Shown here: piece by piece, positions 25,341 through 34,737 of the stretch
Numbering within the stretch: position 1 is the first letter of the stretch
How the letters are laid out: each line of letters opens with the position of its first letter
Assembly: GCF_015704895.1 (NCBI RefSeq)
Contig: NZ_JADQWB010000004.1
Coordinates: forward strand, 1 to 64,000
Length of the DNA stretch: 64,000 nt
Origin: Agrobacterium leguminum
Lineage (GTDB): Bacteria; Pseudomonadota; Alphaproteobacteria; Rhizobiales; Rhizobiaceae
Reading direction: 5' to 3'
Notes under the pieces: generated by a model
Told to the model about the DNA's origin: nothing
Seen by the model: only the letters and a program-made list of their open reading frames with translations
Database searches by the model: none
Program-made: the position numbers and the translations under genes

Positions 25341-28300
25341 GGGTTTGCCGAGCGCACCTCCATGCGGCCGGTTGCCGTGCGGGCGGCAAATTGCGGCCGG
25401 TACATATCCTCAACCGAAGCTGCCGGATGATCGTAGGTGCCGGGGGTGACGGCGCGGACCACATAGGCAAGCGCAATTTCCGAACTGTCGCCGGCCGAGC
25501 GGTCGAAGGCCGCCACGAAACGGTCGTAGCGGAATTCCGTATGCGCCGCTTCCGTTTCCGGCAGCCAGTCGAAATTCGACAGTTCGGCCGAATTGACAAG
25601 GCTCGGATTGTCGATTTCGAAACCGGAGGGCAGCAGGTCGGTCACCAGAATGCGCGACTGCCAGTTATTCTGCGGCACCACATTCAGCACCACGACATAA
25701 CGCTCGTTCTGGACCACCTCGCTCGGGTTCACCTCCTCGCCATCCATGGAATAATAGGTGCGGGTGATGGTGAAGCCTTCCCCGCCGGCCGCAAGCGGCT
25801 GCGCCGGCGGCGCCACCGTGGTGACGACGGCCGTGACCGGATCGGCCGAGGCATTGGCGATCTTCAAGGGTGCGGCCAGCAATTCATCGCCGCTCATCCG
25901 CTTGCCGAAGCCGCCGGTCTGCAGATCGCCGTTCACATCGAGACGGATATCCTTGTCCTCGCCTTTCACGGCGCGGGCGGCCAGCAGCATCCATGCCTGT
26001 TCCTGGGTGCTGGTATAGGGCTTCTTTTCCCATTCCTTCGCCACCGCACCGGCAAGCTGCGGCACGACGGCCGGAACCGGCCGGCTTTCCGCCGCAAGCG
26101 CCAGCGTCGCCGCGCCGTCACGCAGGGCGGAGCCATAATCCGCGCGCGAGAAGCTGACATTGGTGGTGCGGCTTGCCATGTCGAGCGAAGCGCCGAACAC
26201 GGCCTTCGAACGGGCCTGATCGCCATAAAGCGAAAGGGCGGCGGCAACCTGCGCCTTGGCGAGCGGTGTCGGGAAATCGGCAAGCGCCGTATCCGCGTAA
26301 TAACGCAGATCGTTGATTGCCGCCTTGCGGTTGCGCGCCAGCACATAAAGCGAATAGGCGATCTCGTTGCCGCGATCCTTGACATTGCTGTCATAGGAAA
26401 GACCGTTTTGCAGGTTGTTCAGCGCCTGCACCATGGCGGCTTCGGGCACATCGTAATTCTGCTCACGGGCGCGGGTCAGGAAGTCGCTGATATAGGCATC
26501 GAGCCACAGATCGCCATAACCCGGCGACCAGAGGCCGAAGCTGCCGGAACTCGACTGGAAGGACAGCACGCGGTAGATCGCCTCCTGCACCCGCCGGCGG
26601 GTGTCGGGGTCTTCTGCAAGGCCGCTATCCTTCGTCAGTTCCGAAACGTAAAGCAGCGGCAAAGCGCGGCTCGTCGTCTGTTCGGCGCAGCCGTAGGGAT
26701 ATTTGTCCAGCATCATCACCAGCGCCGGAATATCGAAGGCGGGCGAGCGCGTGACATTGACCGCGACGGAAGAGCCGAGAAGCATGCTGTCGGCCAGAAG
26801 ATCGCCATTGATCGTCAGGCTGCTATTGGGCGCGATCTTGATTTCGCGCCGCGTCGTCACTGGCAGAACGGCCGGACGCACCGGAACGTTCAGAACCTGC
26901 TCCAGTGAAAGACCGGCGGCATTGGAAACCTTGATGGTGATCGCGCCATTGCCGGGCTGTTCGCCCGTCAGCGGGACCGTCAGCGAAGACTTGCCGCCTT
27001 TCTGAAGCGCGAGAGTTTGCGACATCTCACCCTGATCGACCGTCAATGCGGTATTGCTGGTCACATCCAGCCGGTAATCGCCGGCCTCGCCATCGGTATT
27101 GGCGATATCGAGCCGCAATTGCGAGACATCGCCGGGAGCGAGGAATTTCGGCGCGCTGGCCGTGACGACGACAGGATCACGAATGATGGCATCGGAGACG
27201 GCGTGTCCCACACCCGTCTTCGTCCAGGCCACCGCCATGATGCGGGCCGTGCCGTTGAACTGCGGAATATCGAAGCTGACCGTCGCCTTGCCGTCACCGT
27301 CGAGTTCGACCGGACCGGCAAAGAAGGCCACGAGCTTTTCCGTGGGCGGGCTGCCCTGAAGGGCTGCCTGCCCGCCGTCGCCGCCGGTGCGCAGCCGGCC
27401 GGTGGCGCCGAGCGAACCGTCGATCAGGCGGCCATAGAGGTCGCGGATTTCCAGCCCCAGTCGGCGCTGGCCGAAATACCATTCATCCGGTTTCGGCGGC
27501 TCATAGCGGGTAAGGTTCAATATGCCGACATCGACGGCCGCAACGATGGCATAGGCCTTTTCGCCCACGCCAGCGCCCGCAACCGTGATCGGAATTTCAA
27601 GCGGCTGGCGCGGCAGCGTTTTCTGCGGCGCGCCGAGCGTGACGGCAAGTTTGCGCTCGGCCGGATCGACGGCGAGCCATTTGATGCCGATGGCGCGCAT
27701 CGGCATACGGCTTTCCTGCGCATCGCCGGGACGGAACAGCGTGGCCGTCACATAAGCGCCCGCACCCCATTCCTCGGTAACGGGAATGTCGATCTCGCCG
27801 CCATCCTCGCCGATCTCGGCATTCTGCACGGCAATCAGCTTTTCCGAACCGGAAGTCACCATCAACTCGCCGGCAAAACGCGACGAAACCTTGAGTTTGG
27901 CCGTATCGCCGATCTTGTAGCTCTGTTTGTCGAGAGCGATTTCCAGCGCATCCGGCGTTTCCGTCGAGCTTGCCTCGACATAAAAACCGGCATCGAACTC
28001 AACGCTGGAAACAGGCGCGCCATTACCGGCGCCCTCCACTTCCAGCCGATAGCGGCCCCAGGTGACGGGCACGGAAATCTCGCCGCCATTGGCATCGACC
28101 GAAAGCGTACCGGCTTCCTGCTGCTTGGTATATTCCACCGGCTCGTAACGCCAGGAATTGCCCTGACGATACCACTGATAGTTCCGCTCGACCTTGATGA
28201 GTTTCCAGTTGAGGCCGCTCATCGCCTGTTTGGCACCTTCGGCGCTGACACCGATGATGTGGAAACGACCAACGGAATTCTGGGCGAGATCGCCCGAAAA

Positions 28301-30793
28301 TTGCGGTTTGATACCGATGACCGGCGCTTCAGCCTTGATGGGCAGCGTCAGGGAGCGCTCCACGGCGCGGCCGCCGGCCTCGCGCATGCGCACAGTGATG
28401 TTGGCGGAAAGAAGCTGCGTGGTGGACGGCAGGTCGGTCAGATCGACATTGAAGCTCGCCTTGCCTTCTTCGTCCAGCGCCGGCAGATCGGCAAGCGCGG
28501 TGCGGTTTTCCTCTTCGCTCTCCTCATCGGCCAGACCGAAGAAATAACCTTCGAAATCGGCGCTGGTGCGCGTCGGTTTGATGGCAACCTCACCTTCCAG
28601 CGTCAGGCCGGCTGCGGGCGCGCCATAGAGATAACGGCCATCGACGTCGATTGCCGTTTCCGCGCCAGGGTCGATCTGCTTTGCCTTGCTGGAAAGATCG
28701 AACTCGGTGCGGTCAGGCACGAAATCATCGACGAGGAAGCTCTTTTCGCTGATCGCAGGCGTTTTCGGATCGGTATGGATGCGCAATGTCCAGGTGCCGC
28801 GCATCGCATTTGCCTGCAACGGCAGATCGACCGCATGGCCGCCCAGCGCCTTGCCGTCGCTGACGAAACGCCGGTCCTCTACACCATCCGGGCGCGAGAA
28901 GATGAAAGTGAGCGGAAGATCCTCGATTGCCTTGCCGTCGACATCGCGGGCAAGGGCTGCGGCATGCACGGTCTCGCCGGCACGATAGATGCCGCGTTCC
29001 GTCCAGCTAAACACGTCGATGGCGCCGGGGGCTGCACGGCCCGTCACACCGCGATCCGAAAGATCGAAGCCGGCGCGGGTCATGTCGAGGAAGACGTAAT
29101 CCTTGTCGCCGTTGCGCGCCGTCAGGATCGCAGGCGCCTGCGCCGCCGTACCGCGCATCAGGCCGGCCGAGAACACCGCGCGGCCGTCCGCATCCGTCTT
29201 CGCGGTGCCCAGCACCTCATTATTCTTGGCGAGCAGCTGCAAATCCACATCTGCCAGCGGCTTGGCGCTGCCAAGTGCACGGACAAAGACATTCAGACCA
29301 TCGGTTCCGGCATAAGTGGTGATGCCGGTATCGGAGACCAGGAACCATTGCGTGGCGCGCGAATCCCAGGTTTCCGGCGCGGTGCCCGGCGGTACGGCGG
29401 TCAGCACATAGATGCCGGGCTTGCGCTCGGGCAGGGCCTCATCCACCGGAAAACTCGTCACCACGTCCTTGTTGAGATCGGGCTGGATATCGATCGAGCC
29501 CTGCCAGACAAGCTCGCCAATTTCGTTTTCGATACGGTCGGCATTGTAGCCGTCCATCTGCGTCAGAAACTGCGAGTTTGAAAGAAGCGAGGTGATGTTG
29601 CGGTCGCCGACGCGATAAAGCTTCAGGTCGGCCTTGTCGGCATTGACAGAGACGATTGGAATGCCGCGGCGCGCCGTGCCCGGCAGCACGAAATTCTCGC
29701 CGGTGAAGCGCACGCTGGCGGCGCGGTCACGCACATAGATATCGAGATCGACCTGCTTTTCCAGAGGCTCTTCCACCGAAGACGGCAGGCCGGCGCGAAA
29801 CGCGATCTTGTAACGCTGGCCATGGGTCAGGCCTTCCACGCAAATCTCGCTGCCCTTCGCTTCGATAGCCTTGGGGGCTGCCCCATCCAGCGTGATGAAG
29901 GAGGAGTAATCGACGCCGTTCTTCACCAGCGGCTCGGAAAACTGCACGCAGGCGCGCGGGCTGACGCTATCCGTATCCACGGTATTGTTGATGACGCGGA
30001 AACCCTGCCGGGTGCGCAGATCGGCATAGGCCGCTTTGGTCTGTGCATTGTCGGCAAGCGCGAGGCTTTCCTTATAGGCATTGAGTGCCGCGCGATAATT
30101 CTGGGTTCTTTCGAAGGCCTTCGCCAGCCGGTTCAGGGCCTCGGTGCGGGCGCTGACCGTGCGGCTGAGCTGGTAGGCATTGATGGCAGCGGAAGCGGCC
30201 TGTCCCGCTATCGAATAATTATCGGTGACCTGCGCGGCCTTTTCCGACAATTCCGCCCAGAGCGCGCCATCGTCAGGTGTGATCGCAAGGGCCTGTTTAT
30301 AGGTCGTGACCGCATCGGGAATATTGCCGGCGGCTGCCTGCTGCCGCGCCGTCTGCACGAGGGCTTCCAGGCCCTGTTCGCCCTCACCCTCATTTGCCGC
30401 AAGGCCGGATTTCAGCCGGCGCGCTTCCTGCTGCAGGCTGTCGGTCACGAAGGACAGGCGCTGCGGCGCGCCGATATCGGCTTCCGCGGCCACTTCCACG
30501 ATCTTGCCGGCAACCGCGCCGGGGAAGGCGTTCAGCTGATTGAAATCCGATTTGAGGAAGCACCATTTCACCTTGGGATTGTAGGTAAAGGCCTTGCAGG
30601 CGGTATCGCCGACGCAAATCTCGCCGCATTGCTCCAGCGAGACATTTTGCTCCGTCCTGAGATCGAAGCCGAAATAATCGCCATTTTGGGTCGTAACGAC
30701 CTTGCGGGAGGGTTCCGCCGCCATGGCTGGCGGAAAAAACAGGGCGGTTGAGACCGCAACCAGCGAAATCCGGACGAGCGCGCGCAACGACAT
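25337..30793 (-). CDS. Bacterial alpha-2-macroglobulin family protein with PAN domain
   Basis: An 1818-residue protein of the YfhM/ECAM type, which traps foreign proteases near the cell envelope while PbpC repairs the wall. I start it at ATG 30793, preceded by GGGGAG, giving a signal peptide ending AMAAEP. A PAN/Apple-like cysteine domain follows (EQCGEICVGDTACKAF and WCFLKSDF, residues about 45-85). Next is a helical TPR-like stretch (about 130-270), then the MG domains and bait region. The thioester motif GCAEQ is near residue 1367, with the alpha-alpha barrel after it. No lipobox is seen, so it may be periplasmic and soluble. Confidence 0.93.
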   Translation of the reverse strand: MSLRALVRISLVAVSTALFFPPAMAAEPSRKVVTTQNGDYFGFDLRTEQNVSLEQCGEICVGDTACKAFTYNPKVKWCFLKSDFNQLNAFPGAVAGKIVEVAAEADIGAPQRLSFVTDSLQQEARRLKSGLAANEGEGEQGLEALVQTARQQAAAGNIPDAVTTYKQALAITPDDGALWAELSEKAAQVTDNYSIAGQAASAAINAYQLSRTVSARTEALNRLAKAFERTQNYRAALNAYKESLALADNAQTKAAYADLRTRQGFRVINNTVDTDSVSPRACVQFSEPLVKNGVDYSSFITLDGAAPKAIEAKGSEICVEGLTHGQRYKIAFRAGLPSSVEEPLEKQVDLDIYVRDRAASVRFTGENFVLPGTARRGIPIVSVNADKADLKLYRVGDRNITSLLSNSQFLTQMDGYNADRIENEIGELVWQGSIDIQPDLNKDVVTSFPVDEALPERKPGIYVLTAVPPGTAPETWDSRATQWFLVSDTGITTYAGTDGLNVFVRALGSAKPLADVDLQLLAKNNEVLGTAKTDADGRAVFSAGLMRGTAAQAPAILTARNGDKDYVFLDMTRAGFDLSDRGVTGRAAPGAIDVFSWTERGIYRAGETVHAAALARDVDGKAIEDLPLTFIFSRPDGVEDRRFVSDGKALGGHAVDLPLQANAMRGTWTLRIHTDPKTPAISEKSFLVDDFVPDRTEFDLSSKAKQIDPGAETAIDVDGRYLYGAPAAGLTLEGEVAIKPTRTSADFEGYFFGLADEESEEENRTALADLPALDEEGKASFNVDLTDLPSTTQLLSANITVRMREAGGRAVERSLTLPIKAEAPVIGIKPQFSGDLAQNSVGRFHIIGVSAEGAKQAMSGLNWKLIKVERNYQWYRQGNSWRYEPVEYTKQQEAGTLSVDANGGEISVPVTWGRYRLEVEGAGNGAPVSSVEFDAGFYVEASSTETPDALEIALDKQSYKIGDTAKLKVSSRFAGELMVTSGSEKLIAVQNAEIGEDGGEIDIPVTEEWGAGAYVTATLFRPGDAQESRMPMRAIGIKWLAVDPAERKLAVTLGAPQKTLPRQPLEIPITVAGAGVGEKAYAIVAAVDVGILNLTRYEPPKPDEWYFGQRRLGLEIRDLYGRLIDGSLGATGRLRTGGDGGQAALQGSPPTEKLVAFFAGPVELDGDGKATVSFDIPQFNGTARIMAVAWTKTGVGHAVSDAIIRDPVVVTASAPKFLAPGDVSQLRLDIANTDGEAGDYRLDVTSNTALTVDQGEMSQTLALQKGGKSSLTVPLTGEQPGNGAITIKVSNAAGLSLEQVLNVPVRPAVLPVTTRREIKIAPNSSLTINGDLLADSMLLGSSVAVNVTRSPAFDIPALVMMLDKYPYGCAEQTTSRALPLLYVSELTKDSGLAEDPDTRRRVQEAIYRVLSFQSSSGSFGLWSPGYGDLWLDAYISDFLTRAREQNYDVPEAAMVQALNNLQNGLSYDSNVKDRGNEIAYSLYVLARNRKAAINDLRYYADTALADFPTPLAKAQVAAALSLYGDQARSKAVFGASLDMASRTTNVSFSRADYGSALRDGAATLALAAESRPVPAVVPQLAGAVAKEWEKKPYTSTQEQAWMLLAARAVKGEDKDIRLDVNGDLQTGGFGKRMSGDELLAAPLKIANASADPVTAVVTTVAPPAQPLAAGGEGFTITRTYYSMDGEEVNPSEVVQNERYVVVLNVVPQNNWQSRILVTDLLPSGFEIDNPSLVNSAELSNFDWLPETEAAHTEFRYDRFVAAFDRSAGDSSEIALAYVVRAVTPGTYDHPAASVEDMYRPQFAARTATGRMEVRSANP

Positions 30794-30911
30794 CAGTTTT
30801 CTCCCCGCAACAGACATGTCGGGCGGGACTCTGGTCAAATCCACGCATGGTTGTCAACGCATCTTCGTCAATTCGCGACACGCAATGTGTGAAGGCGGGC
30901 AAGCGGGAAGG

Positions 30912-31100
30912 TCAGTCTTCTATTTTGCGCGCTTCGGAAATCAGCATGATCGGCACGCCATCGCGGATCGGATAAGCGAGCCTCGCGCTCTCGGAGATGA
31001 GTTCATTGCGGGCGCGGTCATAGGCAAGGCGCCCTTTCGTCAAAGGGCAGACCAGAAGCTCCAGCAGCTTGGGATCGACATTGCTCATCCTGTCGTCCAT
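30912..31100 (-). CDS. Trm112/YcaR family protein
   Basis: A 62-residue protein beginning [23 protein letters not shown]. The bacterial Trm112 family has this LLxxLVCPxxKGxL start and the later [12 protein letters not shown] segment, both present. Only one of the usual zinc cysteines (C in LVCPL) remains, as in other proteobacterial copies. In eukaryotes and archaea Trm112 activates methyltransferases; the bacterial role is unclear. ATG 31088 is an alternative start. Ten bases separate it from the LON-domain gene upstream, so they form one operon. Confidence 0.85.
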   Translation of the reverse strand: MDDRMSNVDPKLLELLVCPLTKGRLAYDRARNELISESARLAYPIRDGVPIMLISEARKIED

Positions 31101-31110
31101 GGCGGCGATC

Positions 31111-31782
31111 CTATTGCAGCACGTTGCCGCCCTCGCCCGATCCCTGGGCAAGAACGATCTCGGTGATGGCGATCAATGTTTCGGCCCGCGTCTTCAGGTC
31201 CGGCGCTTCCAGCAGCGCCTGTTTTTCAGCCGGTCCGAAGGGAGACATCATGGAAAGCGAATTGACGAGAACGCGATTGCCCGCCCTTTCCACGCTTTCC
31301 CAATCCGCTTCCAGCTGGTTGGCATCCAGAAACGAGCGGAATACCCGGAGCAGGTTTTCGCGGTCCACCGCATCCTCGTCATATTCGCCGGAAAGATCGG
31401 CGATGAAGGGCGCATGCCGGAAGCTGCGGTAGGGTTTGCCCGCCTCCACCTCTTCCAGCAGGCGGAAGCGGCACACGCCGGTGAGCGAAATGATATAACG
31501 GCCATCGCCGGTTTCGGAAAAGGACGTGATGCGGCCGAGGCAGCCGACCGCGCTTAGCGGACCGCCCTCAAGCCCCGCCTCGATGACATGCAGGGCGGGC
31601 TGCACCATGCCGATGATGCGATGGCCGGCCAATGCCCAGTCGATCATGGCGAGATATCGAGGCTCGAAAATATTGAGTGGAAGATGGCCTTCCGGTAGAA
31701 GCAGCGCGCCCGGCAATGGAAAGACCGGCACGGTTTCCGGCAGATCGTCGTTCTTCACATATCTCGCATTTCCGACATGCAT
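31111..31782 (-). CDS. LON substrate-binding-domain protein
   Basis: A 223-residue protein consisting of the Lon N-terminal (PUA-like) domain without the ATPase or protease parts. The domain opens with [30 protein letters not shown] (about residues 20-50). It contains [35 protein letters not shown] and a C-terminal helical section. A start at ATG 31782 is preceded by AGGGGG; the upstream TTG is less likely. These stand-alone proteins are common in Alphaproteobacteria and resemble cereblon-like folds; the function is unknown. Grouped with trm112 and probably with the YbbN gene. Confidence 0.88.
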   Translation of the reverse strand: MHVGNARYVKNDDLPETVPVFPLPGALLLPEGHLPLNIFEPRYLAMIDWALAGHRIIGMVQPALHVIEAGLEGGPLSAVGCLGRITSFSETGDGRYIISLTGVCRFRLLEEVEAGKPYRSFRHAPFIADLSGEYDEDAVDRENLLRVFRSFLDANQLEADWESVERAGNRVLVNSLSMMSPFGPAEKQALLEAPDLKTRAETLIAITEIVLAQGSGEGGNVLQ

Positions 31783-31851
31783 GGGAATCAAGCCCCCTGT
31801 TCACTGCTGCCCGGCTGGCGGATCAACCGCCACGGCCGGGATATGCCCGCA

Positions 31852-32820
31852 TTACGAAAACAGTATCGCCGAAAGCTTCCTGCGGCCGGCAACGGTTGCC
31901 GGGTCCTTGAAGCCCCAGGCCTCGAAAAACTCCAGAAGCTGGCGGCGCGCGCCGTCATCGTCGAAGGTCCGGTCCTTGCGCATGACGTAAAGCAGATGGT
32001 CCGCGGCCTCATCGCGCCGGCCTTGAGCATTCAGCACCTTGGCAAGCTTCACCCGCGCCTCGTGACGATCGGGATCGAGCGCGAGCTCACGCTCCAGCGC
32101 GACCGGGTCGCCGATCTTACGGGCTTCCTCATATTGCGCGATCTTTTTCGAAACGAGCTGAATGCCCGCATCCTCGTTGAGTTCCGCAGACAGCGAAGAG
32201 AGCAGTTCGCTTGCCCGCTCATATTGACCGGCGGCGATCATGCATTCCGCGATACCGGCAATTGCTGCCGGATTTTCGGGATCGGCCTGCATGACGGCGC
32301 CGAAAAGCTGCGCAGCACCATTAAAATCGCCATCCGCCAGAAGCTGCTTCGCCTCTGTCAGAACAGCCTCGATCTCGGCCTTGGGGTCGCCCGCGTCAGG
32401 CCCGGCGATCTTCTCGATGAACTGCTTGATCTGGCTTTCCGGCACGGCACCCATGAAGCCATCCACCGGCCGGCCGTCGGCAAAGGCGACGATTGCCGGA
32501 ATGGACTGGATACCGAGCTGGCCGGGAATCGACGGGTGGTCGTCAATATTCAGCTTCACGAGCTTCACGCGGCCATTCGCCTCGTTGATGACCTTCTCGA
32601 GCACCGGCGTCAGCTGCTTGCACGGACCGCACCAGGGCGCCCAGAAATCCACCAGAACCGGCTGGCGACGCGATTCCTCAAGAACGTCCCTGGAGAAACC
32701 CGCCGTCGTGGTGTCCTTGATGTGGCCGGAGGCCGCACCGTTCAGCTCGCCGTTATGATGGGCGCTTGCGGTCATCTGCCCGCTATAGGAACCGCCGTAA
32801 GGATTATTTTCGCCGCTCAT
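31852..32820 (-). CDS. ybbN: Thioredoxin-like co-chaperone YbbN/CnoX
   Basis: A 322-residue protein: a low-complexity N-terminal 40 residues, then a thioredoxin domain with the full active site W63-C64-G65-P66-C67, and a C-terminal TPR block of about 160 residues (ADGDFNGAAQLFGAVMQADPENPAAIAGIAE...). E. coli CnoX has a degenerate SQHC site, while alphaproteobacterial forms keep CGPC, as here, so this one may have redox activity. The known role is hypochlorous-acid or stress-activated holdase that hands clients to GroEL or DnaK. Confidence 0.9.
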   Translation of the reverse strand: MSGENNPYGGSYSGQMTASAHHNGELNGAASGHIKDTTTAGFSRDVLEESRRQPVLVDFWAPWCGPCKQLTPVLEKVINEANGRVKLVKLNIDDHPSIPGQLGIQSIPAIVAFADGRPVDGFMGAVPESQIKQFIEKIAGPDAGDPKAEIEAVLTEAKQLLADGDFNGAAQLFGAVMQADPENPAAIAGIAECMIAAGQYERASELLSSLSAELNEDAGIQLVSKKIAQYEEARKIGDPVALERELALDPDRHEARVKLAKVLNAQGRRDEAADHLLYVMRKDRTFDDDGARRQLLEFFEAWGFKDPATVAGRRKLSAILFS

Positions 32821-32874
32821 GCCGGTCTCCCGTAAACTTCTGTCATCTGTCTTATTTGAAGCAAAGATCGTATC

Positions 32875-33384
32875 TCACTCGCTGACTTTCAAGACAAGCG
32901 GCGCATGTCCGGTTGCCTCGAGAAAGCGAATGAGATCCGTGGACGCGATCGTTGTCGTCTGGTCGTTGGAAAGCGGGTGGCCATTGACCAGCTCGTTTTC
33001 CAGAAGCCCGCTGTCGAGCACGAAGGTGACCCGCCTGTCGGTGTCGTTGATGGCTCCGAACACCGTCACCGAGCCCGGCGCGACGCCCAGATATTCAAGC
33101 ATCTTTTCCGGTCTGCCAAAGGATACGCGGCTTACCGCACCGATGGTCTTGTGAACGCTTTTCAGATCGACGACCGCATTTTCCTCAACGGTCAGAACGA
33201 AATACTGATCCTTCTTGTCCTTTACAAAGAGGTTCTTTGTATGGCCGCCGGGAATGAGGTCGCGCAGCGACTGAGATTCGGCGACGGTAAACACCGGTTC
33301 ATGCTGCTTCGTGGTGTGGGAAATGCCGAGTCCGTCGAGAAACTCGAACAGCTCCGTTGCCGTCTTCTGGGAATTTTCCGCCAT
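32875..33384 (-). CDS. Aminoacyl-tRNA deacylase, YbaK/ProX (ProXp) family
   Basis: A 169-residue stand-alone editing domain related to the INS domain of prolyl-tRNA synthetase. The segment HTTKQHEPVFTVAES is followed by GGHTKNLFVKDKKDQYFVLTV, where the lysine-asparagine pair around K50 is typical of catalysis or tRNA contact in this family. SFGRPEKMLEYLGVAPGSVTVFGAINDTD is the PrdX/ProXp-ala signature. It would hydrolyse mischarged tRNA, most likely Ala-tRNA(Pro). It lies 54 bases upstream of ybbN on the same strand. Confidence 0.87.
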   Translation of the reverse strand: MAENSQKTATELFEFLDGLGISHTTKQHEPVFTVAESQSLRDLIPGGHTKNLFVKDKKDQYFVLTVEENAVVDLKSVHKTIGAVSRVSFGRPEKMLEYLGVAPGSVTVFGAINDTDRRVTFVLDSGLLENELVNGHPLSNDQTTTIASTDLIRFLEATGHAPLVLKVSE

Positions 33385-33548
33385 ATCCTGCCGCCTGCCT
33401 CTGCCGATTCCACTATCCTTGTTTCCTGATTAAGCGGGCAACCGACGCTTGGCAACGCAGGAAAAAACAGCGAGATGAAAAATTCTCAATCATTTCCGCC
33501 GCTTGTCGCATTTCTCAAAGAAATTTTCGCGTTTTTGTCATTTCCCTG

Positions 33549-33577
33549 TTGCATTCCAAAATCGATTGAGCGATATA
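33549..33577 (+). promoter_or_regulatory. Probable promoter of tRNA-Gly
   Basis: TTGCAT at 33549-33554 and GATATA at 33572-33577 are separated by 17 bases. The tRNA begins 61 bases after the -10 box, which is a normal stable-RNA leader length. Confidence 0.45.
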
Positions 33578-33637
33578 GCGCCCGTCGCCGCTTGGTGGCC
33601 CACGGTTCAGCGAACTACCCCGGACCGGTGGATTTGA

Positions 33638-33712
33638 GCGGGTGTAGCTCAGGGGTAGAGCACAACCTTGCCAAGGTTGGGGTCGAGGGTTCAAATCCCT
33701 TCGCCCGCTCCA
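33638..33712 (+). tRNA. tRNA-Gly(GCC)
   Basis: Acceptor GCGGGTG pairs with CGCCCGC with one G-U pair. The D arm is GCTC..GAGC and the anticodon arm is CAACC-TTGCCAA-GGTTG with anticodon GCC. The T loop is TTCAAAT. Discriminator T and CCA are encoded at 33709-33712. It decodes GGC and GGU. Confidence 0.97.
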
Positions 33713-33805
33713 AATTTCCCTAAAGATAGAATCATCATCAAAGCGTCCCTGTTCGCGCGCGTCGCATCGTTCCGTGTCGTGCGGCTTGAAATTCGGCCTG
33801 CGCAG

Positions 33806-33815
33806 CCCCCCCCCC
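33806..33815. repeat. Homopolymer tract of ten C
   Basis: Ten consecutive C bases followed immediately by TATAGG. TTGAAA lies at 33786-33791, 24 bases from TATAGG; tract length would set the spacing between these two promoter-like boxes. Confidence 0.8.
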
Positions 33816-33940
33816 TATAGGCAAATCGCGACGGAAATTATTCCGCAAGCGGAACTTATACGGAAGATGTTCGTTTCAGATCCGAGGCTCCTAACCTCAG
33901 TTCCCCTCTGATTGCCCGCCATGAGCGGGCATTTTTTTGC
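33816..33940 (+). ncRNA. Candidate small RNA ending at an orphan terminator
   Basis: This intergenic stretch ends in a strong intrinsic terminator (33913-33938) not attached to any ORF on that strand, about 200 bases after the tRNA-Gly gene. The interval includes self-complementary TTCCGCAAGCGGAA (33841-33854) and AGGCTCCTAACCT (about 33886-33898), and an unpaired CCCCTCTGATT stretch before the terminator, as in trans-acting alphaproteobacterial sRNAs. The 5' end is not defined. It could instead be read-through termination of the tRNA transcript. Confidence 0.35.
33913..33938 (+). terminator. Strong Rho-independent terminator
   Basis: TGCCCGC (33913-33919) pairs with GCGGGCA (33925-33931) around a five-base loop, followed by seven T. 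No coding gene on the plus strand ends nearby. Confidence 0.8.
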
Positions 33941-34006
33941 CGGCGCCTCTGGAACAGCTTATGTGCACAGCACGTTCTCCTGCGTTGTTCAACGCGGGGA
34001 AGAGCC

Positions 34007-34306
34007 ATGTCCGCACATCCTGGAAGAATTCTCTTGATTGCCGCATTCGCCACCTTGTCGATACCCGGCACATCGCCTGCCGCCGATATGACGGTTTATC
34101 GTGAGGAACGGGTTTTACCGCACAAAACACATCATCAACCGCAGCGAATCGAAAATACCTATTCCAATCTCAAGGAAATGCGCTGCACCGAAAATATGGT
34201 GTCCTATCGCTCCCCTTACGAACGGCACACGGAACAGGTCACGCTCTGCCATCCGCCACTAAACTGGCGAACAGGGCCATCAACAGCAACAATATGGTCG
34301 CCTTGA
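34007..34306 (+). CDS. Hypothetical small secreted protein
   Basis: A 99-residue product with an apparent Sec signal peptide (hydrophobic LLIAAFATL core, cut after SPAAD near residue 26). ATG 34007 is preceded by GGGGAAG. The mature part is hydrophilic and contains two cysteines (in EMRCTEN and TLCHPP) that could form a disulfide. I do not recognise a family. The last 15 residues look poorly structured, so a frameshifted or decaying gene cannot be excluded. Confidence 0.5.
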   Translation: MSAHPGRILLIAAFATLSIPGTSPAADMTVYREERVLPHKTHHQPQRIENTYSNLKEMRCTENMVSYRSPYERHTEQVTLCHPPLNWRTGPSTATIWSP

Positions 34307-34525
34307 TCTTGCCATAATTCATTCAATGTGCTTTTGTGCAGCCGCCCTTGTGGGAGGGGGTAGAGGTTGAGACCCGCTGGCTGCATTTTGGCAGTAAGCG
34401 GGTTTCCCTTTTTTTGGGCATAACTTGCCGGCAGGCACCATCGGATCCATCGTTTCTCCGGCTCGGAAAAGCAATGAAACACGGGCGCAGAATGGTGCGA
34501 TCTGGATTTTTCATATGAAGGAAAG
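34307..34525. other. Gap between the small secreted protein and tRNA-Met
   Basis: About 220 bases with low-complexity stretches such as CCCTTTTTTTGGGC near 34410 and no convincing ORF, promoter or terminator. I see nothing assignable in it. Confidence 0.4.
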
Positions 34526-34602
34526 TGGTAGCGGGAGAGGGACTTGAACCCCCGACACGCGGATTATGATTCCGCTGCTCTAACCACCTGAGCTACCCCG
34601 CC
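34526..34602 (-). tRNA. tRNA-Met(CAU), elongator type
   Basis: A 77-base cloverleaf: acceptor GGCGGGG with TCCCGCT, anticodon arm GCGGA-ATCATAA-TCCGC with anticodon CAT, T arm GGGGG-TTCAAGT-CCCTC, A73 and encoded CCA. The first acceptor pairs G2-C71 and C3-G70 with A73 match methionyl-tRNA synthetase identity in known cases, which favours elongator Met. An Ile2 tRNA (lysidine-modified CAU) is the alternative. It is not an initiator, since the acceptor starts with a G-U pair and lacks the three G-C pairs of the fMet anticodon stem. Confidence 0.9.
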
Positions 34603-34737
34603 ACAGGGGAAACGTGACAGTCATGTGACCGGCCGTTCCATCAGGATGAGCGGCTTATAAGGTGCCGCTCCCCAAAGTGTCAAGCGCAAGATGCGCAAAA
34701 AATTCGCTTTCCGCATCGCTGCAAAAAGCGAATGGTT

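Noticed and set aside
27017-29581. An 854-codon open frame on the plus strand
   Set aside because: It lies wholly antisense to the alpha-2-macroglobulin gene, has low-complexity Arg/Gly/Ile composition, and shows no recognisable domain. Long antisense frames are expected at this GC content.
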